From IMG/VR virus record IMGVR_UViG_3300032677_000081, positions 1-37,752 of that record: DNA of 37,752 nt; one strand, written 5' to 3'. The notes beneath the pieces were generated by a model that saw only the letters and a list, made by a program, of their open reading frames with translations, ran no database searches and was not told the origin of the DNA. The position numbers and the translations under genes are program-made. Source of the DNA: a virus. Below, in pieces: positions 8,234-16,039 of this stretch. The stretch's first letter is position 1; the number at the start of each line of letters is the position of its first letter.

Positions 8234-9622
8234 TTAAGTTCCTACGCTTTCGCCAAGAGGACTATTATATCCAGATGCTACAGAATTCAAATATGTAACT
8301 GTTTGTGCAGATGTAGTTCCTGTCACCTGACTAGCTGTAGCTGGAGTATTTTGTGGAGTCGATTGACGGCCATCGTTGCCAGTAGCTACAGTATTGCCGG
8401 AACCTGAACTCCCCGACAACACATCACTAACAGTTACACCCGACACTTCAATTGGGAATGGTATAGTTCCTCTAGCACTACTCATTGGAGCAATAGTTCC
8501 TAATGAAGCACATTCAATATGATATTCAATTTGTTTGTTGGCTATTGTGGCTTTAATTGCAGTAATCTGAAAAGGTATGTATTTGACTAATATAGCTTTT
8601 GGGTCGCTGTTGTTTGCCGAGCCTAGGCTTCCAGATCTTCCCGGATTGGTAATTAAATTTCCGTGCTCGTCGTACCCATAAAATTTTATGACCATACAGT
8701 ACATAGCATTTTGCCAACTAGCTGGATTTGTTTTATCACCATCTGTTCCTGCGTTAGGATAAATGCTGGTTACCGCAGTGTATAGATTATTATACAAAGT
8801 AATGCCGTTTGGCTCTGTTACCATAAAATCCATTGCACTGGTTTGATAAGGTCCGCCGGTGCCCCCTTGTGATACTACTTGAGTGATGTTTAGATTATCC
8901 ATGTAATAATCTAAACTAAATCCAGGGGCACGACCTGTAACACTGGTGTTTATAGATTGTGTGGCGGCCGTGCCGGCAGGTTCAGATGGTTGTCCATTAT
9001 TACCAGGAGATATGTTTTGTCCAGATGTATTTGTTGCCGGTGCTCCACCGCTACGAGCAATTAGATACCAAGTATTAGGATTTGGAGAACCACCTGATTG
9101 TAAATTCCTTACTTGTTCAGCCGTTAACAAATACCATCCTAAATTATAAGTGTAACTAGCATACTGGTCTAAGACATTTGCCTGAGGAGTAATAATTGTA
9201 GTCGCAGATGTTGCATTTATAGTTGTCTGTGCAGTTGAAGTGTTTCCATAGCCGCTGTCCTCAATAGCACCAACACCTAAGCTGGTTGTGGCGGTTGTGG
9301 CCTGTGCAGTACCTGCATTAATACCTATTCCAGATGTTACTAAGGGGCTAAATCCAATTGGTCCGTTATTTGCATTTAACCCAATGGCAGTTCCTGCTGG
9401 AGGAATACTAACACCTTGTGTTTGCTGAATACTTACAGTTGGAGGATTTGTGCCGTACTCAATATTACTAGGTGCGGCTTCCACTGTCACCGTCGCTTTA
9501 GGTATGACTGTGGCTCCTGTAGAGGCTGCAATGTCACCGGCGCTGGCCACAGGCAAAATTTGATTTACCTGCGATGCTGAATAAACTAGGACATTACCTA
9601 CATTAGAGCTACTGGTAGTCAT
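8234..9622 (-). CDS. Baseplate hub-like structural protein (first of a pair)
   Basis: A 462-residue protein with a disordered, Thr/Ala/Gly-rich first half and a folded part at about residues 225-400: DYYMDNLNITQVVSQGG, then MDFMVTEPNGITLYNNLYTA, AMYCMVIKFYGYDEHGN and KYIPFQITAIKATIANKQIE. This series resembles the N-terminal tube-domain part of gp27-like hub proteins: displacement of strands around 'F.I.EP.G..L...L', then a 'v..I.FyGyd..G' strand pair. It is followed after 1 bp by another hub-like gene, and AGGAATATAAT precedes its ATG. My reading is that a gp27-type hub is divided over two genes here; this is inference from order and strand pattern. Confidence 0.55.
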   Translation of the reverse strand: MTTSSSNVGNVLVYSASQVNQILPVASAGDIAASTGATVIPKATVTVEAAPSNIEYGTNPPTVSIQQTQGVSIPPAGTAIGLNANNGPIGFSPLVTSGIGINAGTAQATTATTSLGVGAIEDSGYGNTSTAQTTINATSATTIITPQANVLDQYASYTYNLGWYLLTAEQVRNLQSGGSPNPNTWYLIARSGGAPATNTSGQNISPGNNGQPSEPAGTAATQSINTSVTGRAPGFSLDYYMDNLNITQVVSQGGTGGPYQTSAMDFMVTEPNGITLYNNLYTAVTSIYPNAGTDGDKTNPASWQNAMYCMVIKFYGYDEHGNLITNPGRSGSLGSANNSDPKAILVKYIPFQITAIKATIANKQIEYHIECASLGTIAPMSSARGTIPFPIEVSGVTVSDVLSGSSGSGNTVATGNDGRQSTPQNTPATASQVTGTTSAQTVTYLNSVASGYNSPLGESVGT

Positions 9623-9623
9623 A

Positions 9624-9923
9624 TTATATTCCTAATACGCTTTGGAGAGTAGTAATCTTTGGTAGGTAAATTAGTGTTCCAGATTTAAAATCCAATGGCG
9701 GTGCTGTCAATGTATTAGGATTTCGTTGATAGAATACCCACCAAAGACCTGAGTTATTATATAAGTCGTGGGCCAACAAGTCAGGACGGTATTGATATGT
9801 TAAATTTATTTGCCAGTATTGATCGTCCGGTAACTTTGGAATAGGTCTATTGACCATGGTATCCAAAAAGAATTGACTAAACTGTGTAGAATAGTAAGGA
9901 CTTGAAGTATCGTATGTAGCCAT
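9624..9923 (-). CDS. 53: Baseplate wedge protein gp53-like
   Basis: A 99-residue protein. The central segment (QINLTYQYRPDLLAHDLYNN, then SGLWWVFYQRNPN) and the LysM-like tail (DFKSGTLIYLPKI) match the gp53/LysM type of baseplate protein, where YRPD..A..LYG...LWW....N is typical. gp53 joins wedges into the closed baseplate. T4 gp53 is about twice as long, so this may be the short form seen in other T4-like and P2-like phages. It is spaced 3 bp after the upstream gp48/54-type gene on the same strand. Confidence 0.65.
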   Translation of the reverse strand: MATYDTSSPYYSTQFSQFFLDTMVNRPIPKLPDDQYWQINLTYQYRPDLLAHDLYNNSGLWWVFYQRNPNTLTAPPLDFKSGTLIYLPKITTLQSVLGI

Positions 9924-9926
9924 GGA

Positions 9927-10910
9927 TTACCAAAAGCCTCCTCTAAGAAGATCGCCGTTAGCAAATTTTCCAAAACTGAATTGTTGACTGACCTGGGCGC
10001 GACTCTGTACAGGCAACAAGGTTAAGTTGATATCTATCTTTGTTGGAACATAAGTCGGTGTTGCTGTGCCGGTTGTGGTTGATCCAAGAGTATTTGGACT
10101 GGCCGCCGGGTTCAATGCACCTTTGGTAGTAAAGGCTGCTGCCAATCTACTTAGACTAGCTGAAATAGGGTTGGCCGCTGTGGTAGTACTTTGAACTGCT
10201 CTTAAACTGTTTAGGTTAACATTGAGCTGACTAGAACTGCGAGCACGGATGTAGTCTACATCTGCCGGCAAGGTATAGTTAAACTGTGTAACCAACAACG
10301 GGTGATTGTTAAATTGGAAATTTCCATAACCAGACAAAAATACTATAGGTGGTGGTGCGCCAGCGTTGGTATCTTGACCATAAAACATTTTAGTTACAGA
10401 TCTAAAAAAGTGTATCACTGCCAATAGGTAGTTGGCTTCTTCGGTACTTTGTGCTGTGAAAGTTCCTTTGATATTCACTGTATCAGTGTAACTGTTTTGA
10501 TAAAAGTAGCCACGATAGTTGCTGTGCGTAAGATCATATTCACTGTACTTGGCTCTGTAGGCTGTTGAAATTTCTGGAGTATACGGAAATATAACACCAT
10601 TGGTAGCCTGCAAAGGATACAGAATACCTGTGGCCGCATCGCTGGACTTGTACAGATAATTTGCGTTAGGTGCTAGACTCAGCTTGACACGCCAGTCAAA
10701 GTTGTTACTTTGATTTAACTGTGTAGACCTGTTTTGCTGTTGTTGAGCACTTTTAGTTTTGACTGTAATACCAGTGTTTGGATTAACTGGTGGAGTAACA
10801 ATTTCACTATCGCTAACGATTGTTTCGCCAGCACTTAGGCTTGCCTGTGGATCAACCTCTGGGCTAACCGGTGCTGGTGATGTATCTATTTGGCTTGCTG
10901 GAACCGTCAT
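9927..10910 (-). CDS. Baseplate tail-tube cap/initiator protein (gp48/gp54 type)
   Basis: A 327-residue protein and the first gene of the leftward baseplate operon. After a disordered first 65 residues, the core (about 70-250) reads FPYTPEISTAYRAKYSEYDL, then SNYRGYFYQNS, IKGTFTAQSTEEANYLLAVI and HFFRSVTKMFYG, with LPADVDYIRAR near its end. This pattern (a 'T.ED/EA.YLLAVI.FLR...KMFYG' helix preceded by 'I.G.F') is typical of the tail-tube initiator proteins of many T4-like aquatic phages and parallels the helix of T4 gp48 (STEDLMAIINIYQYF). It would sit on the hub and start tube polymerisation. The choice between gp48 and gp54 is open. Confidence 0.55.
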   Translation of the reverse strand: MTVPASQIDTSPAPVSPEVDPQASLSAGETIVSDSEIVTPPVNPNTGITVKTKSAQQQQNRSTQLNQSNNFDWRVKLSLAPNANYLYKSSDAATGILYPLQATNGVIFPYTPEISTAYRAKYSEYDLTHSNYRGYFYQNSYTDTVNIKGTFTAQSTEEANYLLAVIHFFRSVTKMFYGQDTNAGAPPPIVFLSGYGNFQFNNHPLLVTQFNYTLPADVDYIRARSSSQLNVNLNSLRAVQSTTTAANPISASLSRLAAAFTTKGALNPAASPNTLGSTTTGTATPTYVPTKIDINLTLLPVQSRAQVSQQFSFGKFANGDLLRGGFW

Positions 10911-10928
10911 TATTGTTTTCCTATACTA

Positions 10929-10936
10929 TATTTACC
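10929..10936 (-). promoter_or_regulatory. Late-promoter-like box GGTAAATA before the baseplate operon
   Basis: The minus strand reads GGTAAATA, ending 18 nt before the ATG of the gp48/54-type gene. The same GGTAAATA occurs before the portal gene at 22284. It differs from NATAAATA at one base. Confidence 0.4.
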
Positions 10937-10970
10937 GTCAAGAAAATAGGCTAATTTAATGATTAAAAGG

Positions 10971-10998
10971 TTGACAACTGTGGTTTTTATGCTACAAT
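10971..10998 (+). promoter_or_regulatory. Sigma70-type promoter with extended -10 before gp55
   Basis: TTGACA (10971-10976) and TACAAT (10993-10998) are separated by 16 bp, and TG at 10990-10991 gives an extended -10. This is the best host-type promoter in the window. It reads into the gp55-gp47-gp46 cluster, which fits expression by host polymerase before late transcription begins. Confidence 0.75.
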
Positions 10999-11003
10999 AA
11001 ATA
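10996..11003 (+). promoter_or_regulatory. Late-promoter-like box AATAAATA before gp55
   Basis: AATAAATA fits the NATAAATA late motif described for T4-like cyanophages. It overlaps the -10 element of the sigma70-type promoter. If both are used, the late sigma factor could maintain its own transcription. AGGAG at 11011-11015 follows as the ribosome binding site. Confidence 0.4.
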
Positions 11004-11024
11004 ACAAATTAGGAGATTCAACTA

Positions 11025-11936
11025 GTGGCTAATTCCCCCGTTGTTAAAACACCATCAAAAGTAAATTATCTCAATAACAGAGATATCCTGAAGCAGATAC
11101 ACCTTAGCAAAAATACATATTGTTCATATTTGGATCCAGTAAACGATCATCAATACGATATTATTTTGCCTACTACACTAAAGATCAATCAGCGTACCAT
11201 TGCAGAAGCACGCCGTAATCGTGCAGATCGCATTAAACGCGAAACTGGTGTAGTAGTTGATCCTAAAAAGATTCCAAATACTGACTTAGTTTTCCGTGTT
11301 ACCTGCTGGGATCACATACCTATGGCACCAAAAAAAGTGCCAAAGACCACAGCTAAAAAGAAGAAAATTGAAGATATTTTCGAGCTAGAGCTAGAGCCAG
11401 AAGACCCGTTAGCGGACTTAATTGACGAGCCTGTGCTGGATCCTAAGCACATTAGATTGCCTTTTCCGCCGTTCTATCACTATCGTTTAACCGAAAATAA
11501 AGAGCTAGTACAGGTAGGAAAAAGTCATTGGATTGGTGATTTTGAACACGGAGAGTTTTCAAAAGATCACGGTCAAATGACACGCACATTAGCTACAATG
11601 TTTATGAAATTGTGTGAAAGATACGCTACTCGTAGCAACTGGCGTGGTTATACTTACAATGAAGAAATGCGTGGACAAGCCTTATTACAGTTAAGTCAGA
11701 TTGGCCTACAGTTTGATGAAAGCAAGAGTCAGAACCCGTTTGCTTACTATACAGCGGCTATCACTAATTCGTTCACTCGTATTCTTAATTTAGAAAAGAA
11801 AAATCAAAACATTCGTGACGACATGTTAGAGCAGGCCGGCCTGAATCCATCCTGGACTCGTCAGAACGCAGGAAAGAAAGATCCTAATTTTGGCGTAGAA
11901 GTCATTGTAACATCAGGTGATGATATAGTACAATAA
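11025..11936 (+). CDS. 55: Late transcription sigma factor gp55
   Basis: A 303-residue protein starting at GTG, 9 nt after AGGAG. Residues about 165-270 match gp55: a helical region with RTLATMFMKLCERYATRSNW, RGYTYNEEMRGQALLQL and the diagnostic KSQNPFAYYTAAITNSFTRI followed by LNLEKKN, equivalent to sigma region 2 (core binding and -10 recognition). T4 gp55 is only 185 aa. Here about 160 extra residues lie in front, with a Lys-rich then Asp/Glu-rich linker (about 103-140) and an aromatic segment (LPFPPFYHYRLTE). The role would be directing RNA polymerase to the TAAATA-type late boxes in this window. It heads a plus-strand cluster with gp47 and gp46. Confidence 0.88.
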   Translation: MANSPVVKTPSKVNYLNNRDILKQIHLSKNTYCSYLDPVNDHQYDIILPTTLKINQRTIAEARRNRADRIKRETGVVVDPKKIPNTDLVFRVTCWDHIPMAPKKVPKTTAKKKKIEDIFELELEPEDPLADLIDEPVLDPKHIRLPFPPFYHYRLTENKELVQVGKSHWIGDFEHGEFSKDHGQMTRTLATMFMKLCERYATRSNWRGYTYNEEMRGQALLQLSQIGLQFDESKSQNPFAYYTAAITNSFTRILNLEKKNQNIRDDMLEQAGLNPSWTRQNAGKKDPNFGVEVIVTSGDDIVQ

Positions 11937-11940
11937 CTAG

Positions 11941-12957
11941 ATGACAAATCTATTCAAGAAGGCTGCGGTTTTTACCGATATACATTGGGGACTCAAATCA
12001 AACAGTTTGGTCCACAATCGTGACTGTGAAGCATTTGTGGATTGGGCCATCGCCAAAGCCAAAGAAGAAGGTTGTGAAACTGGATTCTTTCTAGGCGATT
12101 GGCACAACCATCGTGCTAGTATCAACTTACAAACCTTACAGTTTAGTGTACAAGCACTGGAAAAGTTGTCCAGGGCCTTTGATAAGTTTTACTTTATTCC
12201 TGGCAATCACGATTTATATTATCGTGACAAACGAGACATTCACGGCGCTGAATGGGCTAAACACATTCCTAACATCATAATTGTCAACGATTGGTTTCAT
12301 GAAGGCGATGTAGTTATTGCGCCTTGGCTAGTCGGAGACGATCATAAACGATTGCCCAAACTGTCTGGCAAATATATGTTTGGACACTTTGAGCTTCCGC
12401 ATTTTAAGATGAATGCCATGGTAGAAATGCCAGATCACGGCGAAGTCAAGGTCGAAAGCTTTCACGGATTTGAATCGGTATATTCTGGGCATTTTCATCT
12501 TAGACAAAGTAAGAAAAATATCAATTATATCGGAAACTGCTTCCCTCATAACTTTGCTGATGCCGGCGATGATCAGCGTGGCATGATGATTTTAGAGTGG
12601 GGAGAAAAAGAAAAATACTATGCTTGGCCAGGACAACCCTTGTATCGAGTTATGAAATTGAGTACGGCTATTGATCAAGGTTCCAAAATACTTGCGCCCA
12701 ACATGCATGTTCGTGTAGAATTAGACATTGACATCAGCTACGAAGAAGCTAACTTTATCAAAGAAACATTTATTAGAGATCATAACTTGCGAGAAATGGC
12801 CCTGATTCCTGTTAAGAACACTGGAGTTGAAGTAGATTTAGCTCCTGGAGAAGTGCATTTTGAAAGTGTTGATCAAATTGTAACAGATCAAATTACCAAT
12901 ATCGAGTCTGAGTTTTACGATAATAAGTTGCTGTTACAAATTTACCGAAGCCTATGA
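11941..12957 (+). CDS. 47: Recombination nuclease subunit gp47 (SbcD/Mre11-like)
   Basis: A 338-residue calcineurin-type phosphoesterase. All metal-binding motifs are visible: D13-I-H15, GDWH (52-55), GNHD (88-91), GHFE (148-151) and SGHFH (182-186). It is the nuclease half of the gp46/47 complex that resects DNA ends for recombination-dependent replication and takes part in host DNA degradation. It starts 4 bp after the gp55 stop and overlaps the gp46 start by 4 bp (ATGA), so translation is coupled. Confidence 0.95.
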   Translation: MTNLFKKAAVFTDIHWGLKSNSLVHNRDCEAFVDWAIAKAKEEGCETGFFLGDWHNHRASINLQTLQFSVQALEKLSRAFDKFYFIPGNHDLYYRDKRDIHGAEWAKHIPNIIIVNDWFHEGDVVIAPWLVGDDHKRLPKLSGKYMFGHFELPHFKMNAMVEMPDHGEVKVESFHGFESVYSGHFHLRQSKKNINYIGNCFPHNFADAGDDQRGMMILEWGEKEKYYAWPGQPLYRVMKLSTAIDQGSKILAPNMHVRVELDIDISYEEANFIKETFIRDHNLREMALIPVKNTGVEVDLAPGEVHFESVDQIVTDQITNIESEFYDNKLLLQIYRSL

Positions 12958-14717
12958 TACAAATTAAAAATTTAACCGTTCGTAATTTTATGAGCGTAGG
13001 TAATGCCACACAAGGTATTGACTTTGACCGTAGCGACTTGACCTTGGTATTAGGTGAAAATCTTGACCTAGGTGGAGACGGATCGCGTAATGGTACAGGC
13101 AAAACTACCATCATCAATGCTCTCAGCTATGCTTTATACGGCAATGCACTGAGCAATATTCGCAAAGATAACCTGGTCAACAAAACCAACGGCAAGAACA
13201 TGCTGGTATCCTTAGACTTTAGTGTCAACGGAAAACAGTATAAAATTGAGCGTGGTCGTAAACCAAATGTCTTAAAGTTCTTTGTAAACGACGAAGAACA
13301 GTCTGCAGAGGACAATGCACAGGGTGACTCAAGAGAAACACAGGATGCTATTGAACGCACTTTGGGTTTATCGCATGATATGTTCAAACATATTCTAGCA
13401 CTCAACACTTATACAGAACCATTTTTAAGTCTTAAAGCCAACGATCAACGCACTATCATTGAACAGCTACTGGGTATCACTATGCTGTCAGAACGAGCTG
13501 ATCGTATCAAAGAAATTAACAAAGAAACCAAAGACGCTATTACACAAGAAGAATTTCGTATTCGTGCTGTGCAGGAGGCCAATAAGCGCATTGAAGAGCA
13601 AATTGAGTCGCTAAAACGCAGACAAGGACTGTGGGTAACTAAACATGAAGAAGAGACAACTAAAATTGAGGCCGCGCTTTCGAGCCTCAAGGAGATCGAC
13701 ATTGAAGCGGAGATTGATGCACACAGAGCGCATACTGCTTGGGATCAAAAACGCAAAGATATCAATGAACTATCGGGCGCTATTAGCCGAGCTAAAATTG
13801 ACGCCGACAGGGAAACTAAAGCCATTGTCAAACTGGAGAAAGAGATTGCGTCGCTTGAGTCTCACACCTGTCACACATGCGGTCAAGCGTTCCACGACTC
13901 GAAGCACCAACAGGTCCTGGAAGGTAAGCAGAAAGATCTGGCAACATCGAGAGCGGCAAGCCAAGAGCATACACAACTCTTATCAGACCTACAGACTGCC
14001 CTCGAAACCCTGGGCGTGTTAGGTAAACCGCCTCGAATGTTCTACGATAAAGAAGAAGATGCTATTAAACATCAGGCTAACTTGGCAAACTTGCAAACAC
14101 AATTATCTGCCAAAATAGCCGAAGTAGATCCTTATGTAGAACAAATTGAGGACATGAAGAATCAAGCCTTGCAGGAAGTAAACTATGACACACTCAATGA
14201 ACTTACTCGCTTGCAAGAACACCAAGATTTCTTGCTCAAATTGCTGACTAGCAAAGATTCGTTTATCCGTAAGAAGATTATTGAGCAAAATTTATCCTAT
14301 CTTAATGCTAGACTAACACACTATTTAGATCGTGTAGGCTTGCCACATACAGTGGTATTCCAAAACGACTTAACTGTCAGCATTGAAGAGCTGGGTCGTG
14401 AATTAGATTTTGATAACTTGAGTCGTGGTGAGCGTAATCGACTAATATTATCAATGAGTTGGGCCTTTAGAGATGTATTCGAAAGTCTCTATCAGCCAAT
14501 CAATCTGTTGTTTATAGACGAAATGATTGACAACGGGCTAGACACACAAGGTGTTGAATCTAGTTTGGCCTTGTTAAAACAAATGAGTAGAGAACGACAC
14601 AAGAGTATTTGGTTAGTAAGTCATAGAGATGAACTAGCAGGCCGTGTCGAGAACATACTCAAGGTAGTCAAAGAAAACGGTTTTACCAGTTATAATACGG
14701 ATGTAGAAATTGCGTAG
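12954..14717 (+). CDS. 46: Recombination ATPase subunit gp46 (SbcC/Rad50-like)
   Basis: A 587-residue SMC-like ATPase. It has Walker A at residues 43-52 (GSRNGTGKTT), long coiled coils from about 170 to 460 broken by a Rad50 zinc hook (C306-H-T-C309), an ABC signature at 489-493 (LSRGE) and Walker B ending in D522-E523 (LLFIDE). Length and layout match T4 gp46 (560 aa). With gp47 it forms the DNA-end processing complex. It overlaps gp47 by 4 bp and the next gene by 8 bp. Confidence 0.95.
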   Translation: MIQIKNLTVRNFMSVGNATQGIDFDRSDLTLVLGENLDLGGDGSRNGTGKTTIINALSYALYGNALSNIRKDNLVNKTNGKNMLVSLDFSVNGKQYKIERGRKPNVLKFFVNDEEQSAEDNAQGDSRETQDAIERTLGLSHDMFKHILALNTYTEPFLSLKANDQRTIIEQLLGITMLSERADRIKEINKETKDAITQEEFRIRAVQEANKRIEEQIESLKRRQGLWVTKHEEETTKIEAALSSLKEIDIEAEIDAHRAHTAWDQKRKDINELSGAISRAKIDADRETKAIVKLEKEIASLESHTCHTCGQAFHDSKHQQVLEGKQKDLATSRAASQEHTQLLSDLQTALETLGVLGKPPRMFYDKEEDAIKHQANLANLQTQLSAKIAEVDPYVEQIEDMKNQALQEVNYDTLNELTRLQEHQDFLLKLLTSKDSFIRKKIIEQNLSYLNARLTHYLDRVGLPHTVVFQNDLTVSIEELGRELDFDNLSRGERNRLILSMSWAFRDVFESLYQPINLLFIDEMIDNGLDTQGVESSLALLKQMSRERHKSIWLVSHRDELAGRVENILKVVKENGFTSYNTDVEIA

Positions 14718-15579
14718 AGTTAAAGTACTTCACATAGAACCCACAGATGTTTGTCAGTTGGCCTGCCCGTTATGCGCTCGCGAAACTGATCCTAACTTCA
14801 ATAAATCTAACAAGCATCAGCTTAAGATTGAACACATACAGAGAAAATTTTCAGATCGTGTGATCAAAGGGCTGGACAAAATGTTCATGTGCGGAGACTA
14901 TGGAGATCCTGCCGCTGGCTACTATACTTTAGAGATTTATCGTTATTTTAGAACAGTAAATCCAGATATTGTGCTAGGCATGAATTCAAATGGTGCCTTA
15001 CAAAGCACATTTTGGTGGTACGAGCTAGGCAAATTGTTTAACCAGCCCAAAGATTACTGTGTATTCAGCATAGACGGCCTAGAAGATACTAATGCAATAT
15101 ATCGTAAAAATAGTAATTGGGCCAAGCTGATGAGCAATGTAGAATCTTTTATTGCCGCTGGGGGTAAAGCACACTGGGACATGTTGGTATATCGTCACAA
15201 CGAACATCAAGTAGATGCCTGCGAACAACTAGCTCGTGAAATGGGTTTCAAGTGGTTCCGTGCCAAAGTTAGTAAGCGTCCGTTGGTGGATCGTTTAGAA
15301 GCACCGGTACATTGGCAACTGCCTGTGGTTGAAACTACGGGTAAAATTGAATGTCACGCCCTGGCTGAAAAAAGTATGTACATGGATGCTCAGGGGCGTC
15401 TTAGTCCTTGCTGTTGGTTAGGCAGTAGGCAAACGGATTTTATCACAGATGATTTGGCCACAGTAAAAGAAACTTGGCGTACAGATAATCCAAATCCAGT
15501 CTGTGCTAGAAATTGTAGCAAACAACTAAGTAAAACGGCATTTGAAACACAGTGGCAACGAGAAATTCAACTCAGCTGA
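14710..15579 (+). CDS. Radical SAM protein with SPASM-type C-terminus
   Basis: A 289-residue protein. C15-x3-C19-x2-C22 (CQLACPLC) is the radical SAM iron-sulfur motif. A C-terminal Cys set (C215, C234, C235, C265, C269) looks like a SPASM or twitch auxiliary cluster. Such enzymes make a 5'-deoxyadenosyl radical to modify peptides or small molecules; the substrate here is unknown. A TAG at 14704-14706 blocks any earlier start, so the first codon is TTG at 14710, which overlaps the gp46 end by 8 bp and suggests translational coupling. Relatives are known in marine T4-like phages. No substrate peptide gene is obvious next door. Confidence 0.85.
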   Translation: MRRVKVLHIEPTDVCQLACPLCARETDPNFNKSNKHQLKIEHIQRKFSDRVIKGLDKMFMCGDYGDPAAGYYTLEIYRYFRTVNPDIVLGMNSNGALQSTFWWYELGKLFNQPKDYCVFSIDGLEDTNAIYRKNSNWAKLMSNVESFIAAGGKAHWDMLVYRHNEHQVDACEQLAREMGFKWFRAKVSKRPLVDRLEAPVHWQLPVVETTGKIECHALAEKSMYMDAQGRLSPCCWLGSRQTDFITDDLATVKETWRTDNPNPVCARNCSKQLSKTAFETQWQREIQLS

Positions 15580-15603
15580 TGGTAGTGTGATAACTAATAG
15601 TCC

Positions 15604-16038
15604 ATGACATGGCTATTCGAAAATCAAACTGTAGAAGCATTACCAGAAGATTGCGTTGGGTTTGTTTATTTGATAACAAATAATCAAACCGGTAGAAAAT
15701 ACATTGGAAAAAAATTAGCAAAATTTAGTAAAACAACATACAAAACAGTAAAACTCAAGAACGGCAACAAAAAACGCAAAAAAATTCGTAGCAAAATAGA
15801 CAGTGATTGGCAACTTTATTACGGCAGCAACATAGAACTTAATCAAGACATAGAACGCTTAGGCGCAGGCAACTTCACAAGAGAAATATTATTTTATTGC
15901 AAATCAAAGGCAGAATGCAGTTATATTGAAGCTAGAGAACAATTTAATCATAGAGTACTAGAGTCAGACGACTACTACAATGGGCAGATAGTTTGCCGTA
16001 TACATGGTAGTCACATAAAAAACAAAATACAAACTTAG
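15604..16038 (+). CDS. GIY-YIG endonuclease (T4-like cyanophage type)
   Basis: A 144-residue protein with a complete GIY-YIG fold: GFVYLITNN and KYIGKK form the paired motifs, followed by SDWQLYYGSN, the catalytic Arg in NFTREI and the catalytic Glu in YIEAREQF. A Lys/Arg-rich insertion (about 44-62) probably contacts DNA. The family is common in T4-like aquatic phages as freestanding endonucleases. It lies after the radical SAM gene with a 24-bp gap and no strong ribosome binding site. Immediately downstream is the gene-free structured region 16040-16445, which raises the possibility that the two move together. Confidence 0.85.
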   Translation: MTWLFENQTVEALPEDCVGFVYLITNNQTGRKYIGKKLAKFSKTTYKTVKLKNGNKKRKKIRSKIDSDWQLYYGSNIELNQDIERLGAGNFTREILFYCKSKAECSYIEAREQFNHRVLESDDYYNGQIVCRIHGSHIKNKIQT

Positions 16039-16039
16039 A

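Noticed and set aside
7829-8407. 192-codon plus-strand frame across two hub genes
   Set aside because: It is antisense to two well-supported minus-strand genes, spans their junction, and has the composition of a shadow frame.
13645-14022. 125-codon plus-strand frame inside gp46
   Set aside because: It is a Lys/Arg-rich out-of-frame shadow of the gp46 coiled coil and zinc hook.
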